Source of the DNA: Synechococcus elongatus PCC 11801
GTDB lineage: Bacteria > Cyanobacteriota > Cyanobacteriia > Synechococcales > Synechococcaceae
DNA: 64,000 bases
Assembly: GCF_003846445.2 (NCBI RefSeq)
Contig: NZ_CP030139.2
Span: 2,025,223 to 2,089,222 of the forward strand
Direction: 5' to 3'
How positions within the stretch are numbered: the first letter of the stretch is position 1; each line of letters opens with the position of its first letter. The notes under the pieces were generated by a model. It saw only the letters and a list, made by a program, of their open reading frames with translations. It was not told the origin of the DNA and made no database searches. Position numbers and translations under genes: made by a program. Shown here piece by piece: positions 37,715 to 47,492 of the stretch.

Positions 37715-38042
37715 TACGGAGTGGCTTGCCCCTTTATCCCAGCCATCTGTCACGACTAAGACAGTTGTATAACTGGCCTATTTTCTGCATTGATTGAGTC
37801 GTTATTTTCAGCCGGTTTTTAGACTGTCACAAGTGTTGCTAAAGCTAAAATTTTTGATTTTGTGGCTTCTATTCTAATTTTTAAAATTCCTAAAAGTCCT
37901 GTCTCAATAAGGATTTTGTGTTTTGGTTGGTCAAGACTAAAAGTTTTATTTGTTTCTTTATTTCTGCCGGCGATCGCCGGAACATTCGATCTGCGATCGC
38001 GTCCCAAGGAGCATTCCTGTTGTCATCAATTGCTCCTGCACT
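37715..38042. other. AT-rich intergenic region
   Basis: About 330 bases with no supported gene. A small inverted repeat (CAGTT-GTAT-AACTG, 37762-37775) is present. The promoter of the secreted-protein gene at 38043 probably lies in its AT-rich second half. Confidence 0.4.
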
Positions 38043-38726
38043 ATGACTTTTGCACGGACTTGTGGACTCGCACTTGCTGCCTGTTTAGCTGGTGGTACCC
38101 TGCTCGAAGTACAGCTACAGCCTGCGGCTGCAGGACCCGGCAAGGGTTGGGATCGCTGCGATCGCCCCGGCCAAGGGAATCGTCGTGCCTGCCTTGAGCG
38201 CTGGGATCGCTCCGAACGGTTTGACCGTCGCCGCATTCCCATTCCCGTCGTCGATCGACGCTTTCTGCGATCCGGGAGTCGCATGAACTTGTTCTTCCCT
38301 GGCCGCGATCGCATTGTGCTGCGGCGAGGCGAAGTATTGCCCCTCGAAGGTCGCTTAGCGCGCGATATCTTCGACAACCGCGGTCGGATTCTGATCCCCC
38401 GCAATAGCCGGATTGTTGGCCAACTGCGTCCTGATGGCCGTGGTCTGCGCTTTGTTAGCGATCGCCTGATCTTGCCCAACGGCGGGATTTTTCCGATGCG
38501 GGCTCACTCTGGCTTGATCTTTAGCGAACCGTCCTTTGGTCGGCCTGACCTCAGCACCGTTCTGATTACCGGCGCAGCGCGAACCCTCTTAAACAATTTG
38601 CCTGGCTACAACGGCGCCATCGATCGCAGCTTTGACGATGCACTGCGGGGTGGCAATTCCCAAATCATCGTTCTCGATTCCAGCGATCTCGACTTAGAGC
38701 TGCTGTCCGATCTGACCTTCCGCTAA
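38043..38726 (+). CDS. Secreted protein, paralogue of the next gene's C-terminal domain
   Basis: The 227-residue protein starts with a signal peptide (CGLALAACLAGGTLL, then a probable QPAAA cleavage site). A basic region follows, then a beta-rich domain with EVLPLEGRLARDI, ILIPRNSRIVGQLRP and LILPNGGIFPM. The IPRxSxIxGxLRP motif recurs in the next gene, so the two share a domain. ATG at 38043 was chosen for the signal peptide. The function is unknown. Confidence 0.78.
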   Translation: MTFARTCGLALAACLAGGTLLEVQLQPAAAGPGKGWDRCDRPGQGNRRACLERWDRSERFDRRRIPIPVVDRRFLRSGSRMNLFFPGRDRIVLRRGEVLPLEGRLARDIFDNRGRILIPRNSRIVGQLRPDGRGLRFVSDRLILPNGGIFPMRAHSGLIFSEPSFGRPDLSTVLITGAARTLLNNLPGYNGAIDRSFDDALRGGNSQIIVLDSSDLDLELLSDLTFR

Positions 38727-38767
38727 CCTTCCTACCTTTCACTTCTCCCTTCACTGGAGCATTTCTC

Positions 38768-40009
38768 ATGTCTCAAGCATTAAAAGCCGGTTTTGCCTCC
38801 CTCCTCTTCATCGGTAGCAGTGGTAGTGCACTCGCCCTGACCTTGAGTCCTGCTGCCTGGGCACAATCGAGCCGCTTTACGGATGTCTCTGCTGGTTATT
38901 GGGCACAGCCCTTTGTGGAAGCCTTAGCCAGTCGTGGCGTGATCAGTGGTTTCCCTGATGGCAGCTTCCGACCCAATGAACCTGTCAGTCGGGCTCAGTT
39001 TGCAGCCATGTTGGACAAGGCTTTCACCGTCAGTAGCCAACGATCGCCCCAAAATTTCAGCGATGTCCCGGGTAACTACTGGGCCCGCACTGCGATCGAC
39101 TCTGCCTACAGTCGCGGTTTTATGAGTGGCTATACGGGCAACCGCTTTCAACCGGAGCAGAGCATTCCCAGGGTTCAAGCCTTGGTCTCGCTCGGCTCTG
39201 GCCTGAACTTGACACCGCGTTCGGACATTAACAGCACCCTCAGCGTTTTTGCGGATAGCAGCTCGATTCCTGACTATGCCCGCGATCGCGTGGCTGCGGT
39301 GACTGAGCGTAACCTCGTGGTCAACTATCCAGACCCACAGTTCCTCAATCCCAATCGTTCGGCTACTCGTGCAGAGGTGGCGGCCTTCCTCTACCAGTCG
39401 CTAGCCAACAATGGCCAAGTGGCTCAGGTTAACTCGCCCTACATTGTCGGTCAGAACACGATTCCGGTCATTCCCAGCTCAAACGCTGCCTTACCCCCGG
39501 GCAGCCTGATTCCGGTTCGCTACGATGCCGCGGAGCGGGTACTTCTTGCGCCGGGGGAAACGGTTCCGATCACCCTGACGGTGTCTCAAGACCTGACGCG
39601 ATCGGGCAGTCTTGTCATTCCCCGCGGGAGTCAGATCAATGGGGAACTGCGGCCAGCGAATCTGGGCAACCAACCTGGAACGCAATTTGTCGCTCGGACG
39701 CTTGTGCTGCCAAATGGGCAGACCCGCTCTCTCAACGCCCGCTCCGAAATTATTACGGATGTGGAAACAGTGCAGCGGGGCGCAAACCTCGGGAATATTC
39801 TCACGGGCACTGCGGTGGGGGCTGCCGCTGCTGCGGTGATCAGTGGCTTGACGGGCGATCGCCGGATTGATGTGCTGGAAGTCCTTGGAGGCGCGGGACT
39901 CGGCGGTTTACTCAGTGGCTTGTTGGTCAAAAATAATGTCGATCTCTTGGTTGTTGATCCCAATCGCGACTTAGCCTTGACCCTCGATAGCGAGTTTGCG
40001 GCGCGCTAA
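38768..40009 (+). CDS. SLH-domain exported protein
   Basis: The 413-residue protein has a signal peptide ending AAWAQS, then three S-layer homology modules (about 36-205: FTDVSAGYWAQPFVEALASRG, GYTGNRFQPEQSIPRVQAL, NLVVNYPDPQFLNPNRSAT in part). These anchor it to the cell wall or outer membrane. The C-terminal domain repeats the IPRGSQINGELRP and TLVLPNGQTRSL motifs seen in the preceding gene. A glycine/alanine-rich segment (about 340-385) could be a membrane or flexible region. It lies 41 bases after its paralogue, probably in one operon. Confidence 0.88.
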   Translation: MSQALKAGFASLLFIGSSGSALALTLSPAAWAQSSRFTDVSAGYWAQPFVEALASRGVISGFPDGSFRPNEPVSRAQFAAMLDKAFTVSSQRSPQNFSDVPGNYWARTAIDSAYSRGFMSGYTGNRFQPEQSIPRVQALVSLGSGLNLTPRSDINSTLSVFADSSSIPDYARDRVAAVTERNLVVNYPDPQFLNPNRSATRAEVAAFLYQSLANNGQVAQVNSPYIVGQNTIPVIPSSNAALPPGSLIPVRYDAAERVLLAPGETVPITLTVSQDLTRSGSLVIPRGSQINGELRPANLGNQPGTQFVARTLVLPNGQTRSLNARSEIITDVETVQRGANLGNILTGTAVGAAAAAVISGLTGDRRIDVLEVLGGAGLGGLLSGLLVKNNVDLLVVDPNRDLALTLDSEFAAR

Positions 40010-40030
40010 GCAACCCTACACTCATCGATG

Positions 40031-40068
40031 AAAAAAGCGATCGCTCCATCAATAGGGCGATCGCTTTT
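40031..40068 (+). terminator. Terminator built from two HIP1 sites
   Basis: AAAAAAGCGATCGC and GCGATCGCTTTT form a stem with a twelve-base loop, followed by T-rich sequence. It lies just past the SLH gene and its arms are two HIP1 octamers. Confidence 0.8.
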
Positions 40069-40102
40069 GTGTGACTGCTGCCAGCCAAGGATCTGTAAAC
40101 AG

Positions 40103-40140
40103 AAAACAAATCGCCCGCCCCCACTGGAAGCGGACGATTT
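40103..40140 (-). terminator. Terminator of amt1
   Basis: On the minus strand AAATCGTCCGC pairs imperfectly with GGGCGATTT and is followed by GTTTTCTG. It lies 26 bases past the amt1 stop. Confidence 0.65.
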
Positions 40141-40166
40141 CGCTGATTGACAGCGCAGGAAAGAAC

Positions 40167-41660
40167 TTATTCCGAAATGCTGCTCAGAGCGTTAGAAGCA
40201 TCTTTGGCAAAGCCCGAGTAAGCTTCCATGCCATGCTCGCCAATATCCAAGCCTTGCAGCTCTTCTTCGGGCGAAACCCGCAGACCCAATAGGGCCTTAA
40301 GGATACTCCAGATAATGACGCTACCGACAACTGTCCAAACACCGTAGGAAACAATCCCCAGGATCTGTGAGCCTAGCTGGGCAAAGCCATGGCCATAGAA
40401 AAGGCCTTTTTGGAGGTTGAACAAGCCAACTGCCAAGGTGCCCCAGACACCGCAGACTAGGTGGACAGAGCAAGCACCGACCGGGTCATCAATTTTGAGG
40501 TTTTCGAAGGTATAGACGGAGAAGACAACGAGAACCCCAGCAATTGCACCAGCGATGAAAGAACCGCCCATGCCAAAGCCATCACAGCCTGCGGTGACAC
40601 CGACTAAACCAGCCAAGATGCCGTTAATCACCATCGACAGGTCCGGTTTGCCCGAAGTTGCCCAAGAAGTGATCGTGGCTGTAATACCACCAGCCGCACC
40701 ACCTAGCGTTGTTGTGACAGCAACATAGGGAACAGCGGTGTTGAAAGCCAAGACTGAACCGCCGTTAAAGCCGTACCAGCCGATCCAGAGAATCAATGCA
40801 CCCAAGGTTGCGATCGCAAGGTTATGACCCGGCAGAGCACCCGGACGACCATCTTGGAATTTGCCCATCCGAGGACCGAGGATGATGGCACCGACCAAGG
40901 CAGCCCAACCACCCACTGAGTGAACGACGGTAGAACCTGCAAAGTCGAGGAACCCGGCTTTATTCAGCCAGCCAGAACCTACGTTCCACTGCCACGAGCC
41001 GGAAATCGGGTAGATGATCGCGGTCAGAATCAAGCTGAAGATAATGAAGTCAACAAACTTGATCCGTTCTGCAACAGCACCAGACACAATCGTCGCGGCG
41101 GTGCCAGCAAATGCGGCTTGGAACAGAAAGTCTAGTGAGGGGATAAGACCATCGTTTTTGATCGTCTCAGCCGACACTGTGGAATCAAAGAAAAGACCGA
41201 GCGGGCCACCTTTTCCGAAGTACAGGAAGCCATCAATCACAGGACTGCCGTACATCAGCGAGTAGCCGATGATCCAGTAAGCCGTTGCTGCCAAGGTGAA
41301 AACAATCAGGTTTTTCGCCAAGACGTTAACAGCATTTTTTTGGCGGCAAAGACCGGTCTCAACCATGGCGAAGCCGGCGTTCATGAAGATCACCAACACA
41401 GTGGAGATCATCAGCCAGAGGTTATTGACCAGAAACTGAGCACTGGGGACTGGCTCGGCCGCATCTTGAGCGTTAGCGGCGACGCCCCAAAGAACCGCAA
41501 TGACCGTCGCCAAGGGGACACAGGCCAGCCAGAGCTTGGACCCTTGAAAACGGTTAACTAGGCGTAGAAAGCCACTTTGAAAGTCAGGAACAGCAGTGGA
41601 GGCCCACGCCCATCCCTTCGGTTTTCGCCCGCCAAACGCAGGCGCCACACCTCGAGGCAT
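40167..41660 (-). CDS. amt1: Ammonium transporter Amt1
   Basis: The 497-residue membrane protein of the Amt/Rh family has about eleven helices. Signature segments are [45 protein letters not shown] and [14 protein letters not shown], quoted in part; the histidine of the twin-His pore sits in VVHSVGGW. A signal-like N-terminus ends near ANAQDAAEP. The ATG at 41660 follows AAGGAG at proper spacing. An NtcA-like site upstream suggests activation on nitrogen limitation. Confidence 0.95.
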   Translation of the reverse strand: MPRGVAPAFGGRKPKGWAWASTAVPDFQSGFLRLVNRFQGSKLWLACVPLATVIAVLWGVAANAQDAAEPVPSAQFLVNNLWLMISTVLVIFMNAGFAMVETGLCRQKNAVNVLAKNLIVFTLAATAYWIIGYSLMYGSPVIDGFLYFGKGGPLGLFFDSTVSAETIKNDGLIPSLDFLFQAAFAGTAATIVSGAVAERIKFVDFIIFSLILTAIIYPISGSWQWNVGSGWLNKAGFLDFAGSTVVHSVGGWAALVGAIILGPRMGKFQDGRPGALPGHNLAIATLGALILWIGWYGFNGGSVLAFNTAVPYVAVTTTLGGAAGGITATITSWATSGKPDLSMVINGILAGLVGVTAGCDGFGMGGSFIAGAIAGVLVVFSVYTFENLKIDDPVGACSVHLVCGVWGTLAVGLFNLQKGLFYGHGFAQLGSQILGIVSYGVWTVVGSVIIWSILKALLGLRVSPEEELQGLDIGEHGMEAYSGFAKDASNALSSISE

Positions 41661-41799
41661 TTGGAACAACTCCTTTGACAGCACGTCAATCTAGCAAAGG
41701 CAAAGGATGACTCAACAGATGGCTCCCTGTACTGGAGCAACAAGCTGTCTAGCATCCTTAGAGGTCTCTGTAAGCATTCAGCGAGACTCAAGGTTGTTT

Positions 41800-41815
41800 T
41801 GTAATCGATGTAACA
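41800..41815 (-). promoter_or_regulatory. Probable NtcA-binding site upstream of amt1
   Basis: On the minus strand the sequence reads TGTTACATCGATTACA, one mismatch from the NtcA consensus GTA-N8-TAC within TGTA-N8-TACA. It lies about 140 bases before the amt1 start. NtcA is the cyanobacterial nitrogen-control activator, and amt1 is a known target in other species. No perfect -10 box was identified. Confidence 0.6.
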
Positions 41816-41930
41816 GTTCGCCCTAAGGGTCTCGAATCAGGTATTTAGAATAATTATGGTTTCAATAGAAAAAACAAAGGGTTAAGTGCGATCCCCCTTG
41901 AGGGCTCTTGATATAGCGGCTTTGAGCATC

Positions 41931-42494
41931 CTAGTGGCGACCCTCAGTCTGTTCGAGGTAGGACTCCACACCGATCGCACTTAGGCGGGCTTGCTTGTCC
42001 TGCACCATTTGCTCCAAGGTCTGGCGATAGTCTTGCACGGCTTGTAGTAGATCAGGATTGTGACTGGCGAGCATTTGGACAGCTAAAAGCCCGGCATTGG
42101 TGGCATTGCCGATCGCAACCGTTGCGACCGGAATCCCAGCAGGCATCTGCACGATTGAGTAGAGCGAGTCCACACCCTGCAGGGTTCGGGTCTGAACCGG
42201 AACTCCAATGACAGGCAGGGGAGTCAGCGCCGCGACCATTCCCGGCAGATGCGCAGCGCCACCGGCTCCCGCAATGATCACTTTCAAGCCGCGTTGATGA
42301 GCCGTTTGGGCATACTCGACCATTCGGAGAGGAGTGCGGTGGGCTGAGACAATTTCAACCTCGTGGGCAATGTCAAATTGCTGGCAAATGGCGATCGCGG
42401 CCTGCATGGTGGGCAAATCGGAATCGCTGCCCATGATGATGCCGACAGCAGGCTGAGAAGATGCAGCGGGTGAAGCAGGAACAGAAGAGGTCAT
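41931..42494 (-). CDS. purE: 5-(carboxyamino)imidazole ribonucleotide mutase
   Basis: The 187-residue protein is PurE class I, which moves the carboxyl group to make CAIR in purine synthesis. [26 protein letters not shown] and [25 protein letters not shown] are its core motifs, quoted in part. The ATG at 42494 gives the usual start ([12 protein letters not shown]); the longer frame is spurious. It is divergent from nagA. Confidence 0.94.
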   Translation of the reverse strand: MTSSVPASPAASSQPAVGIIMGSDSDLPTMQAAIAICQQFDIAHEVEIVSAHRTPLRMVEYAQTAHQRGLKVIIAGAGGAAHLPGMVAALTPLPVIGVPVQTRTLQGVDSLYSIVQMPAGIPVATVAIGNATNAGLLAVQMLASHNPDLLQAVQDYRQTLEQMVQDKQARLSAIGVESYLEQTEGRH

Positions 42495-42560
42495 GGTCAC
42501 TGGCGTAAGATTGGGGCGATCGACCGCAATTGCTAGGTCGACCGTTTGTGCAGATCGACG

Positions 42561-43775
42561 ATGACCGCTGCTCCTACCCTGCTGACGAATATTCGCGTTC
42601 CGGGCTGTGCAGAGGTTCAGCGCCTTTGGCTTGATGCTGCCGGTATTGTGCAGTCGATTGAGCCGATGTCGCAAACCTTCGATCGCCTGCCGCCGCCACA
42701 ACTGCGGATGATTGATTTGCAGGGCGACTGGCTATCTTTGGGCGGTGTCGATCTTCAGATCAATGGTGCTTTGGGGTTAGCTTTTCCCGATGTGCAAGCC
42801 AACGATCGCGATCGCCTTGTAGCGATTTGTCGCTTGCTCTGGGAACAGGGCGTCGATGCCTTTACGCCGACCTTAGTGACAAGTTCGATCGCGCAGTTAC
42901 GGCAGGCCATTGAGGCAATCGCGGACTTCATGGCACAGCCCTTGCAACCGCGCCACGCCAAGGTTTTGGGGTTGCATCTAGAGGGGCCTTGCCTCGCAGA
43001 ATCGAAGCGTGGGGCTCACCCGCAGGAGTATTTGCAACCGCTAACTGTCGAAGTCCTCTCGGAGATCTGTGGCGATCGCTTGGCGCAGATTCGAATTGTC
43101 ACCCTCGCGCCGGAACTCGACCCCACGGGAGAAGCGATCGCTTGGTTACGCCAGCAGGGTGTGATTGTCAGCTTGGGGCACACCCAAGCCACAGCAGAGC
43201 AAGCACAAGCGGCATTTGAGCAGGGTGCCACGATGGTGACCCACGCCTTCAACGCCATGCCGCCGTTGCATCACCGTCAGCCGGGACTCTTGGGTGCAGC
43301 ACTGACCACAGATACCGTTGCTGCCGGGGTGATTGCCGATGGTCAGCACATCGACCCGATCATGCTGAAGCTCCTGTTGCGGGCTGGTGAGGGCGATCGC
43401 CGCCTATTTCTCGTCAGTGATGCCCTAGCTCCCTTGGGGTTGCCCGATGGTCGCTATCCCTGGGATGAACGCCAGATTACGGTGACTGATGGCACCTGTC
43501 GACTGGATGATGGCACCTTGGCGGGTACAACCCTGCAGCTACTGGCAGGCGTTCAGAACCTGGTGCGTTGGCAAATTTGCACACCAGAAACCGCGATCGC
43601 GTTAGCGACCCTAGCGCCCCTGCGCGCCTTAGGGGTCGATTGGTCGGATCCGCGTCTGCTCTACTTGTCTCGCCCCGTCTGTCAGCTGCTGCGCTGGCAC
43701 CAGGCCGAAACGGGTGAACTAACTTGGCAGCGGCTGTGCGAAAACGACGAATTACCTACGCCTGCGTCGATCTAG
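42561..43775 (+). CDS. nagA: N-acetylglucosamine-6-phosphate deacetylase
   Basis: The 404-residue amidohydrolase removes acetate from GlcNAc-6-phosphate in amino-sugar recycling. [18 protein letters not shown] holds the metal glutamate, and [19 protein letters not shown] plus [15 protein letters not shown] complete the active site. The ATG at 42561 starts a normal-length protein. It is divergent from purE, with 66 bases between the two starts. Confidence 0.93.
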   Translation: MTAAPTLLTNIRVPGCAEVQRLWLDAAGIVQSIEPMSQTFDRLPPPQLRMIDLQGDWLSLGGVDLQINGALGLAFPDVQANDRDRLVAICRLLWEQGVDAFTPTLVTSSIAQLRQAIEAIADFMAQPLQPRHAKVLGLHLEGPCLAESKRGAHPQEYLQPLTVEVLSEICGDRLAQIRIVTLAPELDPTGEAIAWLRQQGVIVSLGHTQATAEQAQAAFEQGATMVTHAFNAMPPLHHRQPGLLGAALTTDTVAAGVIADGQHIDPIMLKLLLRAGEGDRRLFLVSDALAPLGLPDGRYPWDERQITVTDGTCRLDDGTLAGTTLQLLAGVQNLVRWQICTPETAIALATLAPLRALGVDWSDPRLLYLSRPVCQLLRWHQAETGELTWQRLCENDELPTPASI

Positions 43776-43820
43776 GCCGGTCGGAATATTAGAATCGTCT
43801 GCGAAGATGCCGCCCTTGCC

Positions 43821-44513
43821 ATGACAGCCCTCGACGACAAGACTATCGTTCGTGACTATTTCAACGCCACGGGCTTCGATCGCTGGAGCCGCATCTACGG
43901 CGATGGCGAGGTCAACTTCGTTCAAAAAAACATCCGCATCGGCCATCAGCGCACCGTTGATACGGTCCTCGCTTGGTTTGAAGCCGACGGCAATGTGAGC
44001 GATCGCAGTTTTTGTGATGCAGGCTGCGGGGTAGGGAGCTTGAGCTTGCCCTTGGCAGCGCGCGGTGCCAAGTCTGTGTTTGCTAGTGACATCTCGGCCA
44101 AGATGGTCGAGGAAGCGCGCGATCGCGCCAGCCAAAGCCTAGGCGACGCTAGCAACCTGCGGCTGGAAGTTTCGGATTTAGCTTCTCTCACAGGTCGTTA
44201 CGACACAGTCATCTGTCTCGATGTTCTGATTCACTACCCCGAAACGGAAGCCGCTGAGATGCTCAGCCATCTGTGTAGCCTGGCGGAACAACGGGTTTTG
44301 GTCAGCTTCGCGCCGAAATCACCCGTCTTGAATGTGCTGAAGCGCATCGGACAGTTCTTCCCCGGTGCCAGCAAAACCACGCGGGCTTACCAACACAGCG
44401 AAACCGCGATCGCAGCAGCCCTTGCAGCCAATGGCTTCCAAGTGCAACGCCGCGCCTTCAATAAAGCGCCGTTCTATTTCTCGCTGCTGCTCGAAGCCGT
44501 TCGTACAGCATAG
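43821..44513 (+). CDS. chlM: Magnesium-protoporphyrin IX methyltransferase
   Basis: The 230-residue SAM-dependent enzyme methylates Mg-protoporphyrin IX in chlorophyll synthesis. The SAM motif FCDAGCGVGSLSLPLAARG lies near residue 75. The C-terminus APFYFSLLLEAVRTA is typical. A diverged copy of this last stretch recurs at 47309-47416, downstream of sbtB. Length and start are standard. Confidence 0.95.
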   Translation: MTALDDKTIVRDYFNATGFDRWSRIYGDGEVNFVQKNIRIGHQRTVDTVLAWFEADGNVSDRSFCDAGCGVGSLSLPLAARGAKSVFASDISAKMVEEARDRASQSLGDASNLRLEVSDLASLTGRYDTVICLDVLIHYPETEAAEMLSHLCSLAEQRVLVSFAPKSPVLNVLKRIGQFFPGASKTTRAYQHSETAIAAALAANGFQVQRRAFNKAPFYFSLLLEAVRTA

Positions 44514-44683
44514 TGCGGTAGCTCAGGCGAGGTTTCCTGATCCGGCGATCAGTCCAAGAATTTCTGGTTAGCTGCGATCGCAGCGATGCATGCTTTTTCC
44601 TAGCTCCCTGCTCGGCATGGGCGAGAAGATTCGCCATTGCTGTAGTTCTTCTGTGACCCTTGTGGGAGCTGGAGGCTCCAATT

Positions 44684-44717
44684 AAAAAATCCGCCCTCGA
44701 ATTCACGAAGGCGGATT
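44684..44717 (-). terminator. Terminator of sbtA
   Basis: AATCCGCC and GGCGGATT form an eight-base stem with a 14-base loop. On the minus strand it is followed by TTTTTAAT. It lies about 95 bases after the sbtA stop; the 297-base interval between chlM and sbtA holds no other gene. Confidence 0.85.
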
Positions 44718-44810
44718 GCTGCAGTGAGACCAGCAAGTTGCTGGGAATCGACAGACCTAAGGAGAGGAGTTGGCCTGCCATCAGTGCGGCAGACCATACA
44801 CCATCTCGAA

Positions 44811-45938
44811 TTAGCCGCCGATAGTTTGAGCAAGCCCAAGGAAGAGCGGGATACACAACCCGATTGCAACGGGTGTCCCGATTGCAGTCGAAGCACCGAT
44901 ATAGGCAGAGGGGTTAGCGGAGGGAATACCAGCGCGCAAAGTCGGGGGGCCTGAGATGTCTGAGCTAGAAGCCGCGATAACGGCTAGAACCACGACACCG
45001 CCCATACTGAAGCCCGTAGCGTAGTGGGCAATCATGCCGAGACCGAAGGCAATGAACCCGTGCACAATCGGAGCGATTATGCTGTAGACGACGTACCACT
45101 GAGCTACTTTGCGCAGTTCACCAATCCGTGACCAAGCCTCCATCCCCATGACCAGCATCAAGATGGAAAGCAGGCCGCGGAAGAGGGGATCGTAGAAGTT
45201 TTCGTAGACACTTTCCGGTCGAGCGAAAAGACCCAGTGCTACGCCGAGCAACATTGCTGAGAGGGCAGGACCTTGGAGGCTTTCTTCCACGATCGGCCAG
45301 ATCTTGACTCGGTTATTGCCAGACCCTTGCTGCTTGCTGAAATACTCTTGCCGGCTGGTGGGGTAATCTGACTGATCCGAGTAATCGCCTGCTGCAACAG
45401 GTTGTTTGCTGAAAGACTCCTGCGCCACGGCATAGGTTGCTTCTTTGCGTTTTTTCTTATTGAGATAAATATTGGCGACCACAATCGCAGTCACGAGCGC
45501 AGGAATATCCATGAAAGGATAAAGTGCGCCAGCCCACGCTTCATAGGGAATTTTTTGCTCTTCAAGGAGTGTCAGTGCCGCAGCCATCGTCGAGCCACTG
45601 ACAGCACCAAATAGCCCTCCTGTCGCGATCGCATCGACCGTTTTGACTTTTGGAAGTCTGGCCAAGGTGTAGCGGGCGATGAAGACGATGAGAATGCCAA
45701 CTGCCACAGAAAATATGGCAGGCAATATCATCTCTGTCAGGTTGGAATTGCGGATAGCTATGCCACCAGTCAGACCGATTTTGATCAGCAGCATGAAGAC
45801 GATGATCTTACAGATCGACTCCGGAATTTGCAGCTGGCTACCCAGGGCAGCAATGACCATCCCACCAATCAGAAAACTGAGTGTTGGCGACTGCAGCTGC
45901 TTAACGAAGTCCATCAAAAAATTGGACAGAAAATCCAC
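44811..45938 (-). CDS. sbtA: Sodium-dependent bicarbonate transporter SbtA
   Basis: The 375-residue membrane protein matches SbtA, a high-affinity HCO3-/Na+ symporter of the carbon-concentrating mechanism. Family features are FVKQLQSPTLSFLIGGMVIA and LLIKIGLTGGIAIRNSNL in the first helices, a large cytosolic loop (about 165-215) and SSSDISGPPTLRAGIPSANPSAYIG near the end, quoted in part. It starts with GTG after AGGAGG. It is divergent from sbtB, unlike tandem sbtAB operons such as in Synechocystis. Confidence 0.96.
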   Translation of the reverse strand: MDFLSNFLMDFVKQLQSPTLSFLIGGMVIAALGSQLQIPESICKIIVFMLLIKIGLTGGIAIRNSNLTEMILPAIFSVAVGILIVFIARYTLARLPKVKTVDAIATGGLFGAVSGSTMAAALTLLEEQKIPYEAWAGALYPFMDIPALVTAIVVANIYLNKKKRKEATYAVAQESFSKQPVAAGDYSDQSDYPTSRQEYFSKQQGSGNNRVKIWPIVEESLQGPALSAMLLGVALGLFARPESVYENFYDPLFRGLLSILMLVMGMEAWSRIGELRKVAQWYVVYSIIAPIVHGFIAFGLGMIAHYATGFSMGGVVVLAVIAASSSDISGPPTLRAGIPSANPSAYIGASTAIGTPVAIGLCIPLFLGLAQTIGG

Positions 45939-47055
<1,117 letters not shown>

Positions 47056-47059
47056 GGCG

Positions 47060-47103
47060 AAGCCCCCGCTCAATGCCCAAAATGTGCCTCAGTGCAGGGG
47101 CTT
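47060..47103 (+). terminator. Possible terminator after sbtB
   Basis: AAGCCCC and GGGGCTT arms are separated by a 30-base loop and followed by TGG. The long loop makes this a weak candidate. Confidence 0.4.
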
Positions 47104-47308
47104 TGGTGGAGTGTTGTAGGGGCGGTGGGGTGAGGGTAGGTTTGTGCAGTCATTAGACTATGTGTTGTTGGAGCGCACCTCCCTCACCGGTATCGCCCGT
47201 GTTCTGTGGCTTTGAGAAAGTGCCTGTGTGAGATGGGAAATGATGCTATCCCTCTAACGACAGGATCAGCAAAGATAGCGATCGCTCGACCGTGATCACA
47301 CTAGATCC

Positions 47309-47416
47309 GCGATCGCTGCTGCGTTAGCGGCCAATGGTTTCCAAGTTCAGCGCCGTGCTTTCAATAAAGCTCCGTTCTATTTCTCGCTTCTGCTGGAAGC
47401 CGTTCGGACTGCTTAA
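47309..47416 (+). pseudogene. Relic of a second chlM 3' end
   Basis: These 108 bases encode the last 35 residues of ChlM (AIAAALAANGFQVQRRAFNK onward) and a stop. Compared with chlM 44406-44513 there are 18 base differences, all synonymous or in the stop codon, so the peptide is identical. Similarity ends at the codon before and after this block. No start or upstream chlM sequence exists here, so it is not expressed as ChlM. It marks a recombination edge with a diverged relative. Confidence 0.93.
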
Positions 47417-47492
47417 TCTGTTGTGTTCTCAAGAAAGTAAATTCAAAGGCTGACAGAAGCCAGTGATTTTTGCATTCACAGACTCATCACTA

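Larger units (their letters stand above)
47056..47492. other. Junction region between sbtB and the AT-rich gene
   Basis: The 437-base interval holds the weak sbtB terminator, a stretch without features, and then the chlM relic (47309-47416). The base composition falls sharply in GC just after the relic, where the AT-rich gene's 3' side begins. Confidence 0.5.
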
